Below are positions 40,741 to 56,976 of a stretch of 64,000 nucleotides of DNA, piece by piece. Numbering within the stretch: the stretch's first letter is position 1; each line of letters opens with the position of its first letter. The DNA comes from Sacculina carcini (lineage: Eukaryota > Arthropoda > Thecostraca > Sacculinidae). The notes beneath the pieces were generated by a model. It did not search any database. It was not told the origin of the DNA and saw only the letters and a list, made by a program, of their open reading frames with translations. The DNA is taken from the NCBI GenBank assembly GCA_916048095.2, contig OU696576.1, positions 2,025,501 to 2,089,500 of the forward strand, written 5' to 3'. The position numbers were made by a program, and so were the translations under genes.

Positions 40741-43700
40741 CCCACCCGTCGTGCGGAACAATTCATACAATAAAATTCATATCAAATCCACAAAATATAA
40801 TGAATACAAATTGAAAAGCAAAAAATGTAACCTATAAATATCTTAACCAATAGAAAAGTGTAAATGTGAATATTTTTGTTCTTATTTTGACAAATATTAT
40901 CCCTCAACCCGCCTGATATATAAATCTGCCCGTCGTGTGGTATAATTCAGAACACAAACACGAAACAAACAATGAAAGATGATGAAATCTTTTCATCAGA
41001 CTGTTTCCAATCTATATTTATTACTTAACATCATTCCCCAATATCATTTGCTTAAGTACTATTTCACTTTTACCGCTATAATATTTATTGTTAAAATTTA
41101 CATATTTTCCGCTATCATTAAAACCCAATATAACCTGAGTCAAACCTACCCAACCCAACCCAACCATTCAATCTTGACCGCTCTCAGCCTAGTCTGAGGT
41201 GATTTAACTTATTAGTTTGTGATCACAAAATATACTGATGCGATCATAATTTGTAATCAGAAGACTGAGATTATCTACCCCAGGGGTCCCAAACACGCGG
41301 CCCACCAATACTTTTCTCTCAACCCGCCAATATAGTATCGGGACCAAACTGTAAGGTAGCTAAATTCACATTTGTTGCATAATGCGATATAATTTTACAC
41401 CATTATCATATTATCTCATAATTCCCGGTTAATGCTTCCACTAATGCATCATATTCATACAGTTGTTATTTTTTGGATTACATCGATAATGCAGCCCTTG
41501 ATATTACAGCCGATATTATATTATGCAATCTATATTCTGCTACGTATTATTCCTAATACATATATCATCAGATCGCAAAATATATTTAAAGGTTCACATC
41601 ATTCTCCAAAATCATTTGCTTAAGAGCTATTCTACTTTTATCGCTAGAATATTTACTGCTAGCAAAATATCATATACCTCGCTATCATTTAAACCCACTC
41701 TTTATAGATACATTTAATTCGCCCGTCGTGCGGAACAGTTCATAAAATATAATTAATATTCAATTCATAAAAAAATTAGTGCAAATTGAAAAAGAAAAAC
41801 AAACCCACAGGAAAGTTATAGCTAATCTAAAAGTCTAAATGTGAAATTTATGTTTCAATTTAGAAAACATGTTTTTCCACAACACTATCAAAACAATGCA
41901 ACCTTCTGTCATCTGTATAATTCCAGGTTAATGCTTCCGCTAAAACAGCATAAGTTGGCATTACATGATATTGCTACCCATATCCTTATGCAACTTATGC
42001 TTATGCAACTTGAAATTAAACCAATTAAATTACACAGTTAAATTCAGTAGTTTACTTTGTTCCCAATAGCATTTTACCCGCCCGTCGTGCGGAACGTTAT
42101 TGAGGACAATAAAGCCTTTATATTCAGTAGAGTGTAGCATTAATTAAACTGTACGCAATAAAACCACACCATCCATGCTTGGAGATAATATGATGCATTC
42201 TTAATTGTGATTGGGCTTCAGTGAAATTTAATCGGTGTATATTCCTGTGTAATCGCAAGTGCGCATAATAGCTGTCAAATTGGCAATATGTCCTTTTGAC
42301 TTTACACCGCCGTAACTTCCTTCAGATACCCTTTGGAAAATTACAAATTATACCGTATTGTAGAAGAAAAGATTTCTAGAACGATGGTTTAATTTATTTT
42401 TATGTGTAACAAATAGTTACTGAGAAATAGTAGAAAAATGAATTAATTTTAGTCGCCCGGTGTTCAAGTGTAATTTTGGATGTATTTGAGAATTTTGCCA
42501 ATTTTACACGTTTTTTGTATCATTTGTGGGTATAAATTATAGCTTATCTTGTAGAACACAAAATTCTCTACACAGTAGTATATTCCTGTGTAATCGCAAG
42601 TGCGTAAATTGTGATTGGACTTCAGTGAAATTTAATCAGTGTATATTCATGTGTAATCGCAAGTGCGCATAATAGCTGTCAAATTGGCAACATGACATTT
42701 TGACTTTACACCGGCGTAACTTCCTTCAGATACACTTTGGAAAATTAATAATTATACCGTATTGTAGGAAACAAAATTTCTAGCACGATGGTATAATTAA
42801 TTTTAATGCATAACAAATAGTTATTGAGAAATATTAGCAAAATGAATAAATTGTAGTCACCCGGTGTTCAAGTGTAATTTTGGATGTATTTGAGAATTTT
42901 GCCAATTTTACACGTTTTTTGTATCATTTGTGGGTATAAATTACACCTTTTCTTGTAGAACACAAAATTCTCTACACAGTTGTATATTCCTGTGTAATCG
43001 CAAGTGCGCATAATAGCTGTCAAATTGGCAATATGTCCTTTTGACTTTACACCGCCGTCACTTCCTTCAGATACACTTTGGAAAATTAAGAATTATACCG
43101 CATTTAAAAAAATACAATTTCCAGCACGATGATATAATTAATTTTAATGTGTGACAAATAGTTCCTGAGAAATAGGTAGAAAAATGAATAAATTTAGGCG
43201 CCCGGTGATCAAGTGTAATTTTGGATGTATTTGACAATTTTGCCAATTTTACACATTTTTTGTATCATTTGTGGGTATAAATTATAACTTTTCTTGTAGA
43301 ACACAAAATTATCTACACAATAGTATAATTTTTATAGCTGTACCATTGCTGGTTTATGAGGAATAGATAGGGGAATATTTACCAAAACATTCACGGTTTC
43401 CAGTGCTAATTTTGCATTTTTGACTTTGTCATTTTGACTTCACACCGCCGTAACTTTTTTTTAATAAACTTTGGAAAATTAAAAATTATACCGTGTTGTA
43501 GCAAACTAAATTCCCAGCATGATGGTATTATTTATTTAGTTGTGTGATAATTAGTTTTTGATACATAGAGAAAAAAGTATAGAAAATCGGACGCGTGGAG
43601 TTTAAATATAATTTTGAATATAGATTGAAATTTTGTCATGTTTACATCTTTTATGTTCTATTTTTGGATATGAATTATAACCTATCTTGTAGAACAGAAA

Positions 43701-44020
43701 ATTCTCTACACAGTGGTATAATCTGTATTACTATACCATTTCTGGTTTATGAGGAGTAGATGTAGGAATATTGACCAAAATTTTCGCATTTTTCAGGGTT
43801 CATTTTGTCTTTTCACCGCGATAACTTTTTTTGATTTCATTTTTAAAATTTTAAATTTATCCTATCGTGTAGACAAGAAAATTTCCAGCGTAATGGTATA
43901 AATTGTTGGCGGGTACATTAAGTGGTTACCGAGTAGCAGCTTGCTGAAAATGTGACCAAGGAGGGTGGGACAGACAAACAGACAGACAGACAGAGGATCT
44001 CTTTTATATATATAGACTAG
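40741..44020 (+). repeat. Macro-repeat copy 2
   Basis: Same order as copy 1, at high identity, with the shorter middle region. Ends 'GAGGATCTCTTTTATATATA' followed by 'TAGACTAGCATTAAAACCCG'. Confidence 0.9.
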
Positions 44021-45280
44021 CATTAAAACCCGCCCGTTGTGCGGAGGAATTCATAAAATGGAATTAATATTCATAATAATTCATATTCATAAAAATATTC
44101 CAAATTAAAAAAGAAAATGAAAACTCATCAGTGTCTTACTCAATAGAAAAGTGCAAGTGTGAATATTTTTATTTTTATTTTGACATAATATTTTCCCTCA
44201 ACCCGCCTCATATATAAACCAACCCATTGTGCGGAATAATTCAGAACACAAACACGTAACAAACAATGAAAATCCTAGCATGTAAACCCGCCCGTCGTGC
44301 GAAACAGTTCATACTATTAAATTTGTATTCAATTCATGAGAGAGAAGGAATATGAATTAAAAAAGAGTTGAGTAAACCCATACAAAAGTCTCAATTTCTA
44401 TATTTTCATATTTATTTTCACAAAATAGTTTGCCTAAACCGCCTCATATTCATACATGCCCGTCGTGCTGAATAATTCAGAACTCAGACACGAAACAATG
44501 AAAAATGACTACACTTTTTCATCATAATGTTTCCAAAATATTTTAATAACTTGATATCACCGTCTAGCATTGAAACCCGCCAGTTGTGCGGAGCAATTCA
44601 TAAGATGAAATTCATATTCAATTCATAAACATATTGCAAATTTAAAAAGAAAACAGATATACTCATTAAAATCTTACTCAATTGAAAAGTCTAAATTCAA
44701 TTATATTTTTTGACAACATATTTTCCTTCAGCCCGTTTCATATTTAAACCCGCCCGTCGTGCTGAACAATTTATAAAATAAAATGCATATTCAATCCATA
44801 AAAATAAAATGCATATTCAATCCATAAAATAAACTGAATACAAATTAAAAAGCAAAACATTTAACATTTTCCCTCGAACAGCCTCATATTTAAACCCGCC
44901 CGTCGTGCGGAACAATTAAGCCCCAACACCAATGGTTCTTTATATATAAACCAACTAATGACAACTAACTAACTAATATTCAAATGGTTCTTTATTATAT
45001 AATAATGGTTTTTTATTTAATGGTTCTATATGGTACAATAATTCAGTAGTTTACTTTGTTCCCAGTAGCATTTTACCCGCCCGTCGTGCGGAACAATTAA
45101 GCCCCTGATCTATACCATTGAACCCGCGCAATTATGTCACCTCATTCAAGCATACACACACAGACAGACAGATAATTTCTTCTTTATGTATATATATACC
45201 ATTGAACCTGCGCAATTATGTCACCTCATATTCAAGCATACATACACAGACAGACAGATAATTTCTTCTTTATGTATATA
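44021..45280 (+). repeat. 1.25-kb module, copy 1
   Basis: Nearly identical to 49452-50700. Composed of short sub-blocks each opened by a 'CCCGCCCGTYGTGCGG' phrase, with 'AATGGTTCTTTATATA' repeats near 44930-45030. Confidence 0.85.
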
Positions 45281-46129
45281 TATGGCATTAATACCCGCCC
45301 GTTGTGCGGAGCAATTCATACAATCAAGCAAATCATGAACCATTTGAAAAAATGAACTAAAAACACTTTTTTTAAACCCACCCGTCGTGCGGAACAATTC
45401 ATACAATAAATTTCATATCAAATCCATAAAATATAATGAATACAAATTGAAAAGCAAAAAATGTAAGCTATAAATATCTTGACCAATAGAAAAGTCTAAA
45501 TGCCCGCGGGACATTTTTATTTCATAAAAATGAGCCATTGCTTCGTTTGCGTTTGAAGCCCCTGGTCATTGAACCAGCGAACCATGAACCAGCGCAATTA
45601 TGTCACCTCATATTCAAGCATACATACACAGACAGACAGATAATTTCTTCTTTATGTATATATATATAGCATTAAAACCGCATTAAAACCCGCCCGTTGT
45701 ACGGAACAATTCATAAAAATATTGCAAATTAAAAATAAATAAGGCAAACTCATGAAGACCTTAATTAATTAAAAAGTCTAAATTTCATTATTTTTAATTT
45801 TATTTTGACAACATATTTTCACTCAGCCCGCCTCATATTTAAGCCCGCCCGACGTGAGGAATAATTCAGAACTCGAACACCATCCGTTCTGGTTCTTGAA
45901 GTCAAATCCATTAGTTTTGTATATGAATTCATTCTATACGGTGAAATTGAACGTTTTATTGCTACCCGCGGGCCATTTTTATTTCATAAAAATGAGCCAT
46001 CGCTTCGTTTGCGTTTCAAGCCCCTGATCATTGAACCAGCGAACCATGAACCAGCGCAATTATGTCACCTCATATTCAAGCATATATACACAGACAGACA
46101 GATAATTTCTTCTTTATGTATATATATAG

Positions 46130-49100
46130 CATTAAAACCCGCCCGTTGTGCGGAGCAATTCATACAATGAAATTCATATCAAATCCATAAAATATAATGA
46201 ATACAAATTGAAAACCAAAAAATGTAACCTATAAATATCTTAACCAATAGAAAAGTCTAAATGTGAATATTTTTGTTCTTATTTTGACAAATATTATCCC
46301 TCAACCCGCCTGATATATAAATCTGCCCGTCGTGTGGTATAATTCAGAACACAAACACGAAACAAACAATGAAAGATGATGAAATCTTTTCATCAGAATG
46401 TTTCCAAGCTATATTTATTACTTAACATCATTCCCCAATATCATTTGCTTAAGTACTATTTCACTTTTACCGCTATAATATTTATTGTTAAAATTTATAT
46501 ATTTTCCGCTATCATTAAAACCCAATATAACCTGAGTCAAACCTACCCAACCCAACCCAACCATCCAATCTTGACCGCTCTCAGCCTAGTCTGAGGTGAT
46601 TTAACTTATTAGTTTGTGATCACAAAATATACTGATGCGATCATAATTTGTAATCAGAAGACTGAGATTATCTACCCCAGGGGTCCCAAACACGCGGCCC
46701 ACCAATACTTTTCTCCATCTACTTTTCTCTCAACCCGCCAATATAGTATCGGGACCAAACTGTAAGGTAGCTAAATTCACATTTGTTGCATAATGCGATA
46801 TAATTATACACCATTATCATATTATCTCATAATTCCCGGTTAATGCTTCCACTAATGCATCATATTCATACAGTTGTTATTTTTTGGATTACACCGATAA
46901 TACAGCCCTTGATATTACAGCCGATATTATATTATGCAATCTATATTCTGCTACGTATTATTCCTAATACATATATCATCAGATCGCAAAATATATTTAA
47001 AGGTTCACATCATTCTACAAAATCATTTGCTTAAGAGCTATTCTACTTTTATCGCTAGAATATTTACTGCTAGCAAAATATCATATACCTCGCTATCATT
47101 TAAACCCACTCTTTATAGATACATTTAATTCGCCCGTCGTGCGGAACAGTTCATAAAATATAATTAATATTCAATTCATAAAAAAATTAGTGCAAATTGA
47201 AAAAGAAAAACAAACCCACAGGAAAGTTATAGCTAATATAAAAGTCTAAATGTGAAATTTATGTTTCAATTTAGAAAACATGTTTTTCCACAACACTATC
47301 AAAACAATGCAATCTTCTGTCATCTCTATAATTCCAGGTTAATGCTTCCGCTAAAACAGCATAAGTTGGCATTACATGATATTGCAGCCCATATCCTTAT
47401 GCAACTTATGCTTATGCAACTTTAAATTAAACCAATCAAATTACACAGTTAAATTCAGTAGTTTACTTTGTTCCCAATAGCATTTTACCCGCCCGTCGTG
47501 CGGAACGTTATTGAGGACAATAAAGCCTTTATATTCAGTAGATTGTAGCATTAATTAAACTGTACGCAATAAAACCACACCATCCATGCTTGGAGATAAT
47601 ATGATGCATTCTTAATTGTGATTGGGCTTCAGTGAAATTTAATCGGTGTATATTCCTGTGTAATCGCAAGTACGCATAATAGCTGTCAAATTGGCAATAT
47701 GTCCTTTTGACTTTACACCGCCGTAACTTCCTTCAGATACCCTTTGGAAAATTACAAATTATACTGTATTGTAGAAGACAAGATTTCTAGAACGATGGTA
47801 TAATTTATTTTTATGTGTAACAAATAGTTACTGAGAAATAGTAGAAAAATGAATTAATTTTAGTCGCCCGGTGTTCAAGTGTAATTTTGGATGTATTTGA
47901 GAATTTTGCCAATTTTACACGTTTTTTGTATCATTTGTGGGTATAAATTATAGCTTATCTTGTAGAACACAAAATTCTCTACACAGTAGTATATTCCTGT
48001 GTAATCGCAAGTGCGTAAATTGTGATTGGACTTCAGTGAAATTTAATCAGTGTATATTCATGTGTAATCGCAAGTACGCATAATAGCTGTCAAATTGGCA
48101 ACATGACATTTTGACCTTACACCGTCGTAACTTCGTTCAGATACACTTTGGAAAATTAATAATTATACCGTACTGTAGGAAACAAAATTTCTAGCACGAT
48201 GGTACAATTAATTTTAAGGTGTGACAAACAGTTGCTGAGAAATGGGTATAAAAATGAATAAATTGTAGTCACCCGGTGTTCAAGTGTAATTTTTGATGTA
48301 TTTGAGAATTTTGCCAATTTTACACGTTTTTTGTATCATTTGTGGGTATAAATTACACCTTTTCTTGTAGAACACAAAATTCTCTACACAGTAGTATATT
48401 CCTGTGTAATCGCAAGTGCGAAAAATAGCTGTCAAATTGGCAATATGTCCTTTTGACTTTACACCGCCGTAACTTCCTTCAGATACACTTTGGAAAATTA
48501 AAAATTATACCGCATTTTAAAAAATACAATTTCCAGCACGATGATATAATTTATTTTAATGTGTGACAAATAGTTTCTGAGAAATAGGTAGAAAAAAGAA
48601 TTAATTTAGGCGCCCGGTGATCAAGTGTAATTTTGGATGTATTTGACAATTTTGCCAATTTTACACATTTTTTGTATCATTTGTGGGTATAAATTATAAC
48701 TTTTCTTGTAGAACTCAAAATTATCTACACAATAGTATAATTTTTATAGCTGTACCATTGCTGGTTTATGAGGAATAGATAGCGGAATATTGACCAAAAT
48801 ATTCACGTTTTTGTGCGATAATTATGCCTTTTTGACTTTGTCATTTACACTTCACACCGCCGTAACTTTTTTTTAATAAACTTTGGAAAATTAAAAATTA
48901 TACCGTGTTGTAGCAAACAAAATTCCCAGCATGATGGCATTATTTATTTAGATGTGTGATAATTAGTTTTTGATTAATAGAGAAAAAAGTATAGAAAATC
49001 GGACGCGTGGAGTTTAAATATAATTTTGAATATAGATTGAAATTTTGTCATGTTTACATCTTTTATGTTCTATTTTTGGATATGAATTATAACCTATCTT

Positions 49101-49380
49101 GTAGAACAGAAAATTCTCTACACAGTGGTATAATCTGTATTACTGTACCATTTCTGGTTTATGAGGAGTAGATGTAGGAATATTGACCAAAATGTTCGCA
49201 TTTTTCAGGGTTCATTTTGTCTTTTCACCGCGATAACTTTTTTTGGTTTTATTTTTAAAATTTGAAATTTATCCCATCGTGTAGACAAGAAAATCTCCAG
49301 CGTAATGGTATAAATTGTTGGCGGGTACACGAAGTGGTTACCGAGTAGCAGCTTGCTGAAAATGTGACCAAGGAGGATGG

Positions 49381-49426
<46 letters not shown>

Positions 49427-49451
49427 GGATCTCTTTTATATATATAGACTA
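46130..49451 (+). repeat. Macro-repeat copy 3
   Basis: As copy 2, with a short duplication ('CTTTTCTCCATCTACTTTTCTC', near 46708-46730) and an expanded GACA tract at 49387-49428. Confidence 0.9.
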
Positions 49452-50700
49452 GCATTAAAACCCGCCCGTTGTGCGGAGGAATTCATAAAATGGAATTAAT
49501 ATTCATAATAATTCATATTCATAAAAATATTCCAAATTAAAAAAGAAAATGAAAACTCATCAGTGTCTTACTCAATAGAAAAGTCCAAGTGTGAATATTT
49601 TTATTTTTATTTTGACATAATATTTTCCCTCAACCCGCCTCATATATAAACCAACCCATTGTGCGGAATAATTCAGAACACAAACACGTAACAAACAATG
49701 AAAATCCTAGCATGTAAATTCGCCCGTCGTGCGAAACAGTTCATACTATTAAATTTGTATTCAATTCATGAGAGAAAAGGAATATGAATTAAAAAAGAGT
49801 TGAGTAAACCCATACAAAAGTCTAAATTTATATATTTTCATATTTATTTTCACAAAATAGTTTGCCTAAACCGCCTCATATTTATACATGCCCGTCGTGC
49901 TGAATAATTCAGAACTCAGACACGAAACAATGAAAAATGACTACACTTTTTCATCATAATGTTTCCAAAATATTTTAATAACTTAATATCACCGTCTAGC
50001 ATTGAAACCCGCCAGTTGTGCGGAGCAATTCATAAGATGAAATTCATATTTAATTCATAAACATATTGCAAATTAAAAAAGAAAACAGATATACTCATTA
50101 AAGTCTTACTCAATTGAAAGGTCTAAATTCAATTATATTTTTTGACAACATATTTTCCTTCAGCCCGTCTCATATTTAAACCCGCCCGTCGTGCTGAACA
50201 ATTTATAAAATAAAATGCATATTCAATCCATAAAATAAAATGCATATTCAATCCATAAAATAAACTGAATACAAATTAAAAAGCAAAACATTTAACATTT
50301 TCCCTCGAACAGCCTCATATTTAAACCCGCCCGTCGTGCGGAACAATTAAGCCCCAACACCAATGGTTCTTTATATATAAACCAACTAATGACAACTAAC
50401 TAACTAATACTCAAATGGTTCTTTATATAATAATGGTTTTGTATTTAATGGTTCTATATGGTACAATAATTCAGTAGTTTACTTTGTTCCCAGTAGCATT
50501 TTACCCGCCCGTCGTGCGGAACAATTAAGCCCCTGATCTATACCATTGAACCCGCGCAATTATGTCACCTCATATTCAAGCATACACACACAGACAGACA
50601 GATAATTTCTTCTTTATGTATATATATACCATTGGACCTGCGCAATTATGTCACCTCATATTCAAGCATACATACACAGACAGACAGATAATTTCTTCTT
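49452..50700 (+). repeat. 1.25-kb module, copy 2
   Basis: Partner of 44021-45280. The order copy 2 - module - copy 3 - module shows that a unit of about 5.4 kb was duplicated. Confidence 0.85.
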
Positions 50701-52612
50701 TATGTATATATATAGCAAAATATTTTCACTCAGCCCGCCTCATATTTAAACCCGGCCGACGTGCGGAATAATTCAGAACTCGAACACCATCCGTTCTGGT
50801 TCTTGAAGTCAAATCCATTAGTTTTGTATATGAATTCATTCTACACGGTGAAATTGAACGTTTTATTGCTGCCCGCGGGACATTTTTATTTCATAAAAAT
50901 GAGCCATCGCTTCGTTTGCGTTTGAAGCCCCTGATCATTGAACCAGCGAACCATGAACCAGCGCAATTATGTCACCTCATATTCAAGCATACATACACAG
51001 ACAGACAAATAATTTCTTCTTTATGTATATATATAGCATTAAAACCGCATTTAAACCCGCCCGTTGTGCGGAACAATTCATAAAAATATTGCAAATTAAA
51101 AATAAATAAGGCAAACTCATGAAGACCTTAATCAATTAAAAAGTCTAAATTTCATTATTTTTAATTTTATTTTGACAAAATATTTTCACTCAACCCGCCT
51201 CATATTTAAACCCGCCCGACGTGAGGAGAAATTCAGAACTCGAACACCATCCGTTCTGGTTCTTGAAGTCAAATCCATTAGTTTTGTATATGAATTCATT
51301 CTATACGGTGAAATTGAGCGTTTTATTGCTGCCCGCGGGACATTTTTATTTCATAAAAATGAGCCATCGCTTCGTTTGCGTTTGAAGCCCCTGATAATTG
51401 AACCAGCGAACCATGAGCCAGCGCAATTATGTCACCTCATATTCAAGCATACATACACAGACAGACAGATAATTTCTTCTTTATGTATATATATAGCATT
51501 AAAACCCGCCAGTTGTGCGGAGCAATTCATAACATGAAATTCATATTCAATTCATAAAAAATATGGAAAAATCAAAATGAAATAGGGTACACTCATAAAA
51601 ATATTAATCAATTGAAAATTATAAGTTTAATTATTTTTATTTCGACACAATATTTCCCCTCAGTCCGCCTGAGTCATTTTTAAACCCGCCCGTCGTGCTG
51701 AATAATTCAGAACTCGAACACGATCCGTTCTGCATCTTGAAGTCAAATCCATTGAAGTCTAGCATTAAAACCCGCCCGTTGTGCGGAAGAATTCATAAAA
51801 ATATTGCAAATTAAAAATAAATAAGGCAAACTCATAAAAACCTTAATCAATTAAAAAGTCTAAATTTCATTATTTTTAATTTACATTTTGACAAAATATT
51901 TTCACTCAGCCCGCCTCATATTTAAACCCGCCCGACGTGAGGAAAAATTCAGAACTCGAACACCATCCGTTCTGGTTCTTGAAGTCAAATCCATTAGTTT
52001 TGTATATGAATTCATTGTATACGGTGAAATTGAACGTTTTATTGCTGCCCGCGGGACATTTTTATTTCATAAAAATGAGCCATCGCTTCGTTTGCGTTTG
52101 AAGCCCCTGATAATTGAACCAGCGAACCATGAGCCAGCGCAATTATGTCACCTCATATTCAAGCATACATACACAGACAGACAGATAATTTCTTCTTTAT
52201 GTATATATATAGCATTTAAACCCGCCCGTTGTGCGGAGCAATTCATAACATGAAATTCATATTCAATTCATAAAAAATATGGAAAAATAAAAATGAAATA
52301 GGGTACACTCATAAAAATATTAATCAATTGAAAATTATAAGTTTAATTATTTTTATTTCGACACAATATTTCCCCTCAGTCCGCCTGAGTCATTTTTAAA
52401 CCCGCCCGTCGTGCTGGATAATTCAGAACTCGAACACGATCCGTTCTGCATCTTGAAGTCAAATCCATTGGTTTTGTGTATGGATTAATTCTACAGGGTA
52501 AATTGAACGTTCTATTGTCTATAGTTGCTGCCCGCGGAACATTTTTATTTATAATAAAAAAACCTTATTTAAATGAACCATTTGAAAAAATTATCTAAAA
52601 ACACTTTTTTAA

Positions 52613-55600
52613 ACCCACCCGTCGTGCGGAACAATTCATACAATAAAATTCATATCAAATCCATAAAATATAATGAATACAAATTGAAAAGCAAAAAATG
52701 TAACCTATAAATATCTTAACCAATAGAAAAGTCTAAATGTGAATATTTTTGTTCTTATTTTGACAAATATTATCCCTCAACCCGCCTGATATATAAATCT
52801 GCCCGTCGTGTGGTATAATTCAGAACACAAACACGAAACAAACAATGAAAGATGATGAAATCTTTTCATCAGACTGTTTCCAAACTATATTTATTACTTA
52901 ACATCATTCCCCAATATCATTTGCTCAAGTACTATTTCACTTTTACCGCTATAATATTTATTGTTAAAATTTATATATTTTCCGCTATCATTAAAACCCA
53001 ATATAACCTGAGTCAAACCTACCCAACCCAACCCAACCATTCAATCTTGACCGCTCTCAGCCTAGTCTGAGGTGATTTAACTTATTAGTTTGTGATCACA
53101 AAATATACTGATGCGATCATAATTTGTAATCAGAAGACTGAGATTATCTACCCCAGGGGTCCCAAACACGCGGCCCACCAATACTTTTCTCTCAACCCGC
53201 CAATATAGTATCGGGACCAAACTGTAAGGTAGCTAAATTCACATTTGTTGCATAATGCGATATAATTTTACACCATTATCATATTATCTCATAATTCCCG
53301 GTTAATGCTTCCACTAATGCATCATATTCATACAGTTGTTATTTTTTGGATTACATCGATAATGCAGCCCTTGATATTACAGCCGATATTATATTATGCA
53401 ATCTATATTCTGCTACGTATTATTCCTAATACATATATAATCAGATCGCAAAATATATTTAAAGGTTCACATCATTCTCCAAAATCATTTGCTTAAGAGC
53501 TATTATACTTTTATCGCTAGAATATTTACTGCTAGCAAAATATCATATACCTCGCTATCATTTAAACCCACTCTTTATAGATACATTTAATTCGCCCGTC
53601 GTGCGGAACAGTTCATAAAATATAATTAATATTCAATTCATAAAAAATTAGTGCAAATTGAAAAAGAAAAACAAACCCACAGGAAAGTTATAGCTAATCT
53701 AAAAGTCTAAATGTAAAATTTATGTTTCAATTTAGAAAACATGTTTTTCCACAACACTATCAAAACAATGCAACCTTCTGTCATCTCTATAATTCCAGGC
53801 TAATGCTTCCGCTAAAACAGCATAAGTTGGCATTACATGATATTGCAACCCATATCCTTATGCAACTTATGCTTATGCAACTTGAAATTAAACCAATTAA
53901 ATTACACAGTTAAATTCAGTAGTTTACTTTGTTCCCAATAGCATTTTACCCGCCCGTCGTGCGGAACGTTATTGAGGACAATAAAGCCTTTATATTCAGT
54001 AGAGTGTAGCATTAATTAAACTGTACGCAATAAAACCACACCATCCATGCTTGGAGATAATATGATGCATTCTTAATTGTGATTGGGCTTTAGTGAAATT
54101 TAATCGGTGTATATTCCTGTGTAATCGCAAGTGCGCATAATAGCTGTCAAATTGGCAACATGACAATTTGACTTTACACCGCCGTAACTTCCTTCAGATA
54201 CACTTTGGAAAATTAAAAATTATACCGTATTGTAGAAAACAAAATTTCTAGCACGATGGTATAATTAATTTTAATGTATGACAAACAGTTCCTGAGAAAT
54301 GGGTATAAAAATGAATAAATTGTAGTCACCCGGTGTTCAAGTGTAATTTTGGATGTATTTGAGAATTTTGCCAATTTTACACGTTTTTTGTATCATTTGT
54401 GGGTATAAATTATAGCTTATCTTGTAGAACACAAAATTATCTACACAGTAGTATATTCCTGTGTAATCGCAAGTGCGTAAATTGTGATTGGACTTCAGTG
54501 AAATTTAATCAGTGTATATTCATGTGTAATCGCAAGTACGCATAATAGCTGTCAAATTGGCAACATGACATTTTGACTTTACACCGGCGTAACTTCCTTC
54601 AGATACACTTTGGAAAATTAATCATTATACCGTACTGTAGGAAACAAAATTTCTAGCACGATGGTATAATTAATTTTAATGTATGACAAATAGTTCCTGA
54701 GAAATGGGTATAAAAATGAATAAATTGTAGTCACCCGGTGTTCAAGTGTCATTTTGGATGTATTTGAGAATTTTGCCAATTTTACACGTTTTTTGTATCA
54801 TTTGTGGGTATAAATTACACCTTTTCTTGTAGAACACAAAATTCTCTACACATTAGTATATTCCTGTGTAATCGCAAGTGCGCATAATAGCTGTCAAATT
54901 GGCAATATGTCTTTTTGACTTTACACCGCCGTCACTTCCTTCAGATACACTTTGGAAAATTAAGAATTATACCGCATTTTAAAAAATACAATTTCCAGCA
55001 CGATGATATAATTTATTTTAATGTGTGACAAATAGTTCCTGAGAAATAGGTAGAAAAATGAATTAATTTAGGCGCCCGGTGATCAAGTGTAATTTTGGAT
55101 GTATTTGACAATTTTGCCAATTTTACACATTTTTTGTATCATTTGTGGGTATAAATTATAACTTTTCTTGTAGAACACAAAAGTATCTACACAATAGTAT
55201 AATTTTTATAGCTGTACCATTGCTGGTTTATGAGGAATAGATAGGGGAATATTTACCAAAACATTCACGGTTTCCAGTGCTAATTTTGCATTTTTGACTT
55301 TGTCATTTTGACTTCACACCGCCGTAACTTTTTTTTAATACACTTTGGAAAATTAAAAATTATACCGTGTTGTAGCAAACAAAATTCCCAGCATGATGGT
55401 ATTATTTATTTAGTTGTGTGATAATTAGTTTTTGATACATAGAGAAAAAAGTATAGAAAATCGGACGCGTGGAGTATAAATATAATTTTGAATATAGATT
55501 GAAATTTTGTCATGTTTACATCTTTTATGTTCTATTTTTGGATATGAATTATAACCTATCTTGTAGAACAGAAAATTCTCTACACAGTGGTATAATCTGT

Positions 55601-55904
55601 TTGGCTGTACCATTTCTGGTTTATGAGGAGTAGATGTAGGAATATTGACCAAAATTTTCGCATTTTTCAGGGTTCATTTTGTCTTTTCACCGCGATAACT
55701 TTTTTTGATTTCATTTTTAAAATTTTAAATTTATCCTATCGTGTAGCCAAGAAAATTTCCAACGTGATGGTATAAATTGTTAGCGGGTAGGCTGAGTGGT
55801 GGCCGAATAATAGCTGATAGAAAATGGACCAAGGAGGGTCGAACACACACACAGACACACACACACACAGACAGACACACAGAGGATCTCTTTTATATAT
55901 ATAG
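52613..55904 (+). repeat. Macro-repeat copy 4
   Basis: Same organisation as copy 2. Closest to copy 5 in its terminal part (both have 'GGTAGGCTGAGTGGTGGCCG'). Confidence 0.9.
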
Positions 55905-56976
55905 ATATACCATTGGACCTGCGCAATTATGTCACCTCATATTCAAGCATACATACACAGACAGACAGATAATTTCTTCTTTATGTATATATATAGCAAA
56001 ATATTTTCACTCAGCCCGCCTCATATTTAAACCCGGCCGACGTGCGGAATAATTCAGAACTCGAACACCATCCGTTCTGGTTCTTGAAGTCAAATCCATT
56101 AGTTTTGTATATGAATTCATTCTACACGGTGAAATTGAACGTTTTATTGCTGCCCGCGGGACATTTTTATTTAATAAAAATGAGCCATCGCTTCGTTTGC
56201 GTTTGAAGCCCCTGATCATTGAACCAGCGAACCATGAACCAGCGCAATTATGTCACCTCATATTCAAGCATACATACACAGACAGACAAATAATTTCTTC
56301 TTTATGTATATATATAGCATTAAAACCGCATTTAAACCCGCCCGTTGTGCGGAACAATTCATAAAAATATTGCAAATTAAAAATAAATAAGGCAAACTCA
56401 TGAAGACCTTAATCAATTAAAAAGTCTAAATTTCATTATTTTTAATTTTATTTTGACAAAATATTTTCACTCAACCCGCCTCATATTTAAACCCGCCCGA
56501 CGTGAGGAGAAATTCAGAACTCGAACACCATCCGTTCTGGTTCTTGAAGTCAAATCCATTAGTTTTGTATATGAATTCATTCTATACGGTGAAATTGAGC
56601 GTTTTATTGCTGCCCGCGGGACATTTTTATTTCATAAAAATGAGCCATCGCTTCGTTTGCGTTTGAAGCCCCTGATAATTGAACCAGCGAACCATGAGCC
56701 AGCGCAATTATGTCACCTCATATTCAAGCATACATACACAGACAGACAGATAATTTCTTCTTTATGTATATATATATATCTTCTTTATTTCTTCTTTATG
56801 TATGTATATATATATATATATATATTCTTCATTGGTTTTGTGTATGGATTAATTCTACAGGGTAAATTGAACGTTCTATTGTCTATAGTAGCTGCCCGCG
56901 GAACATTTTTATTTATAAAAAAACCTTTTTTTTTAAATGAACCATTTGAAAAAATGATCTAAAAACACTTTTTTAA

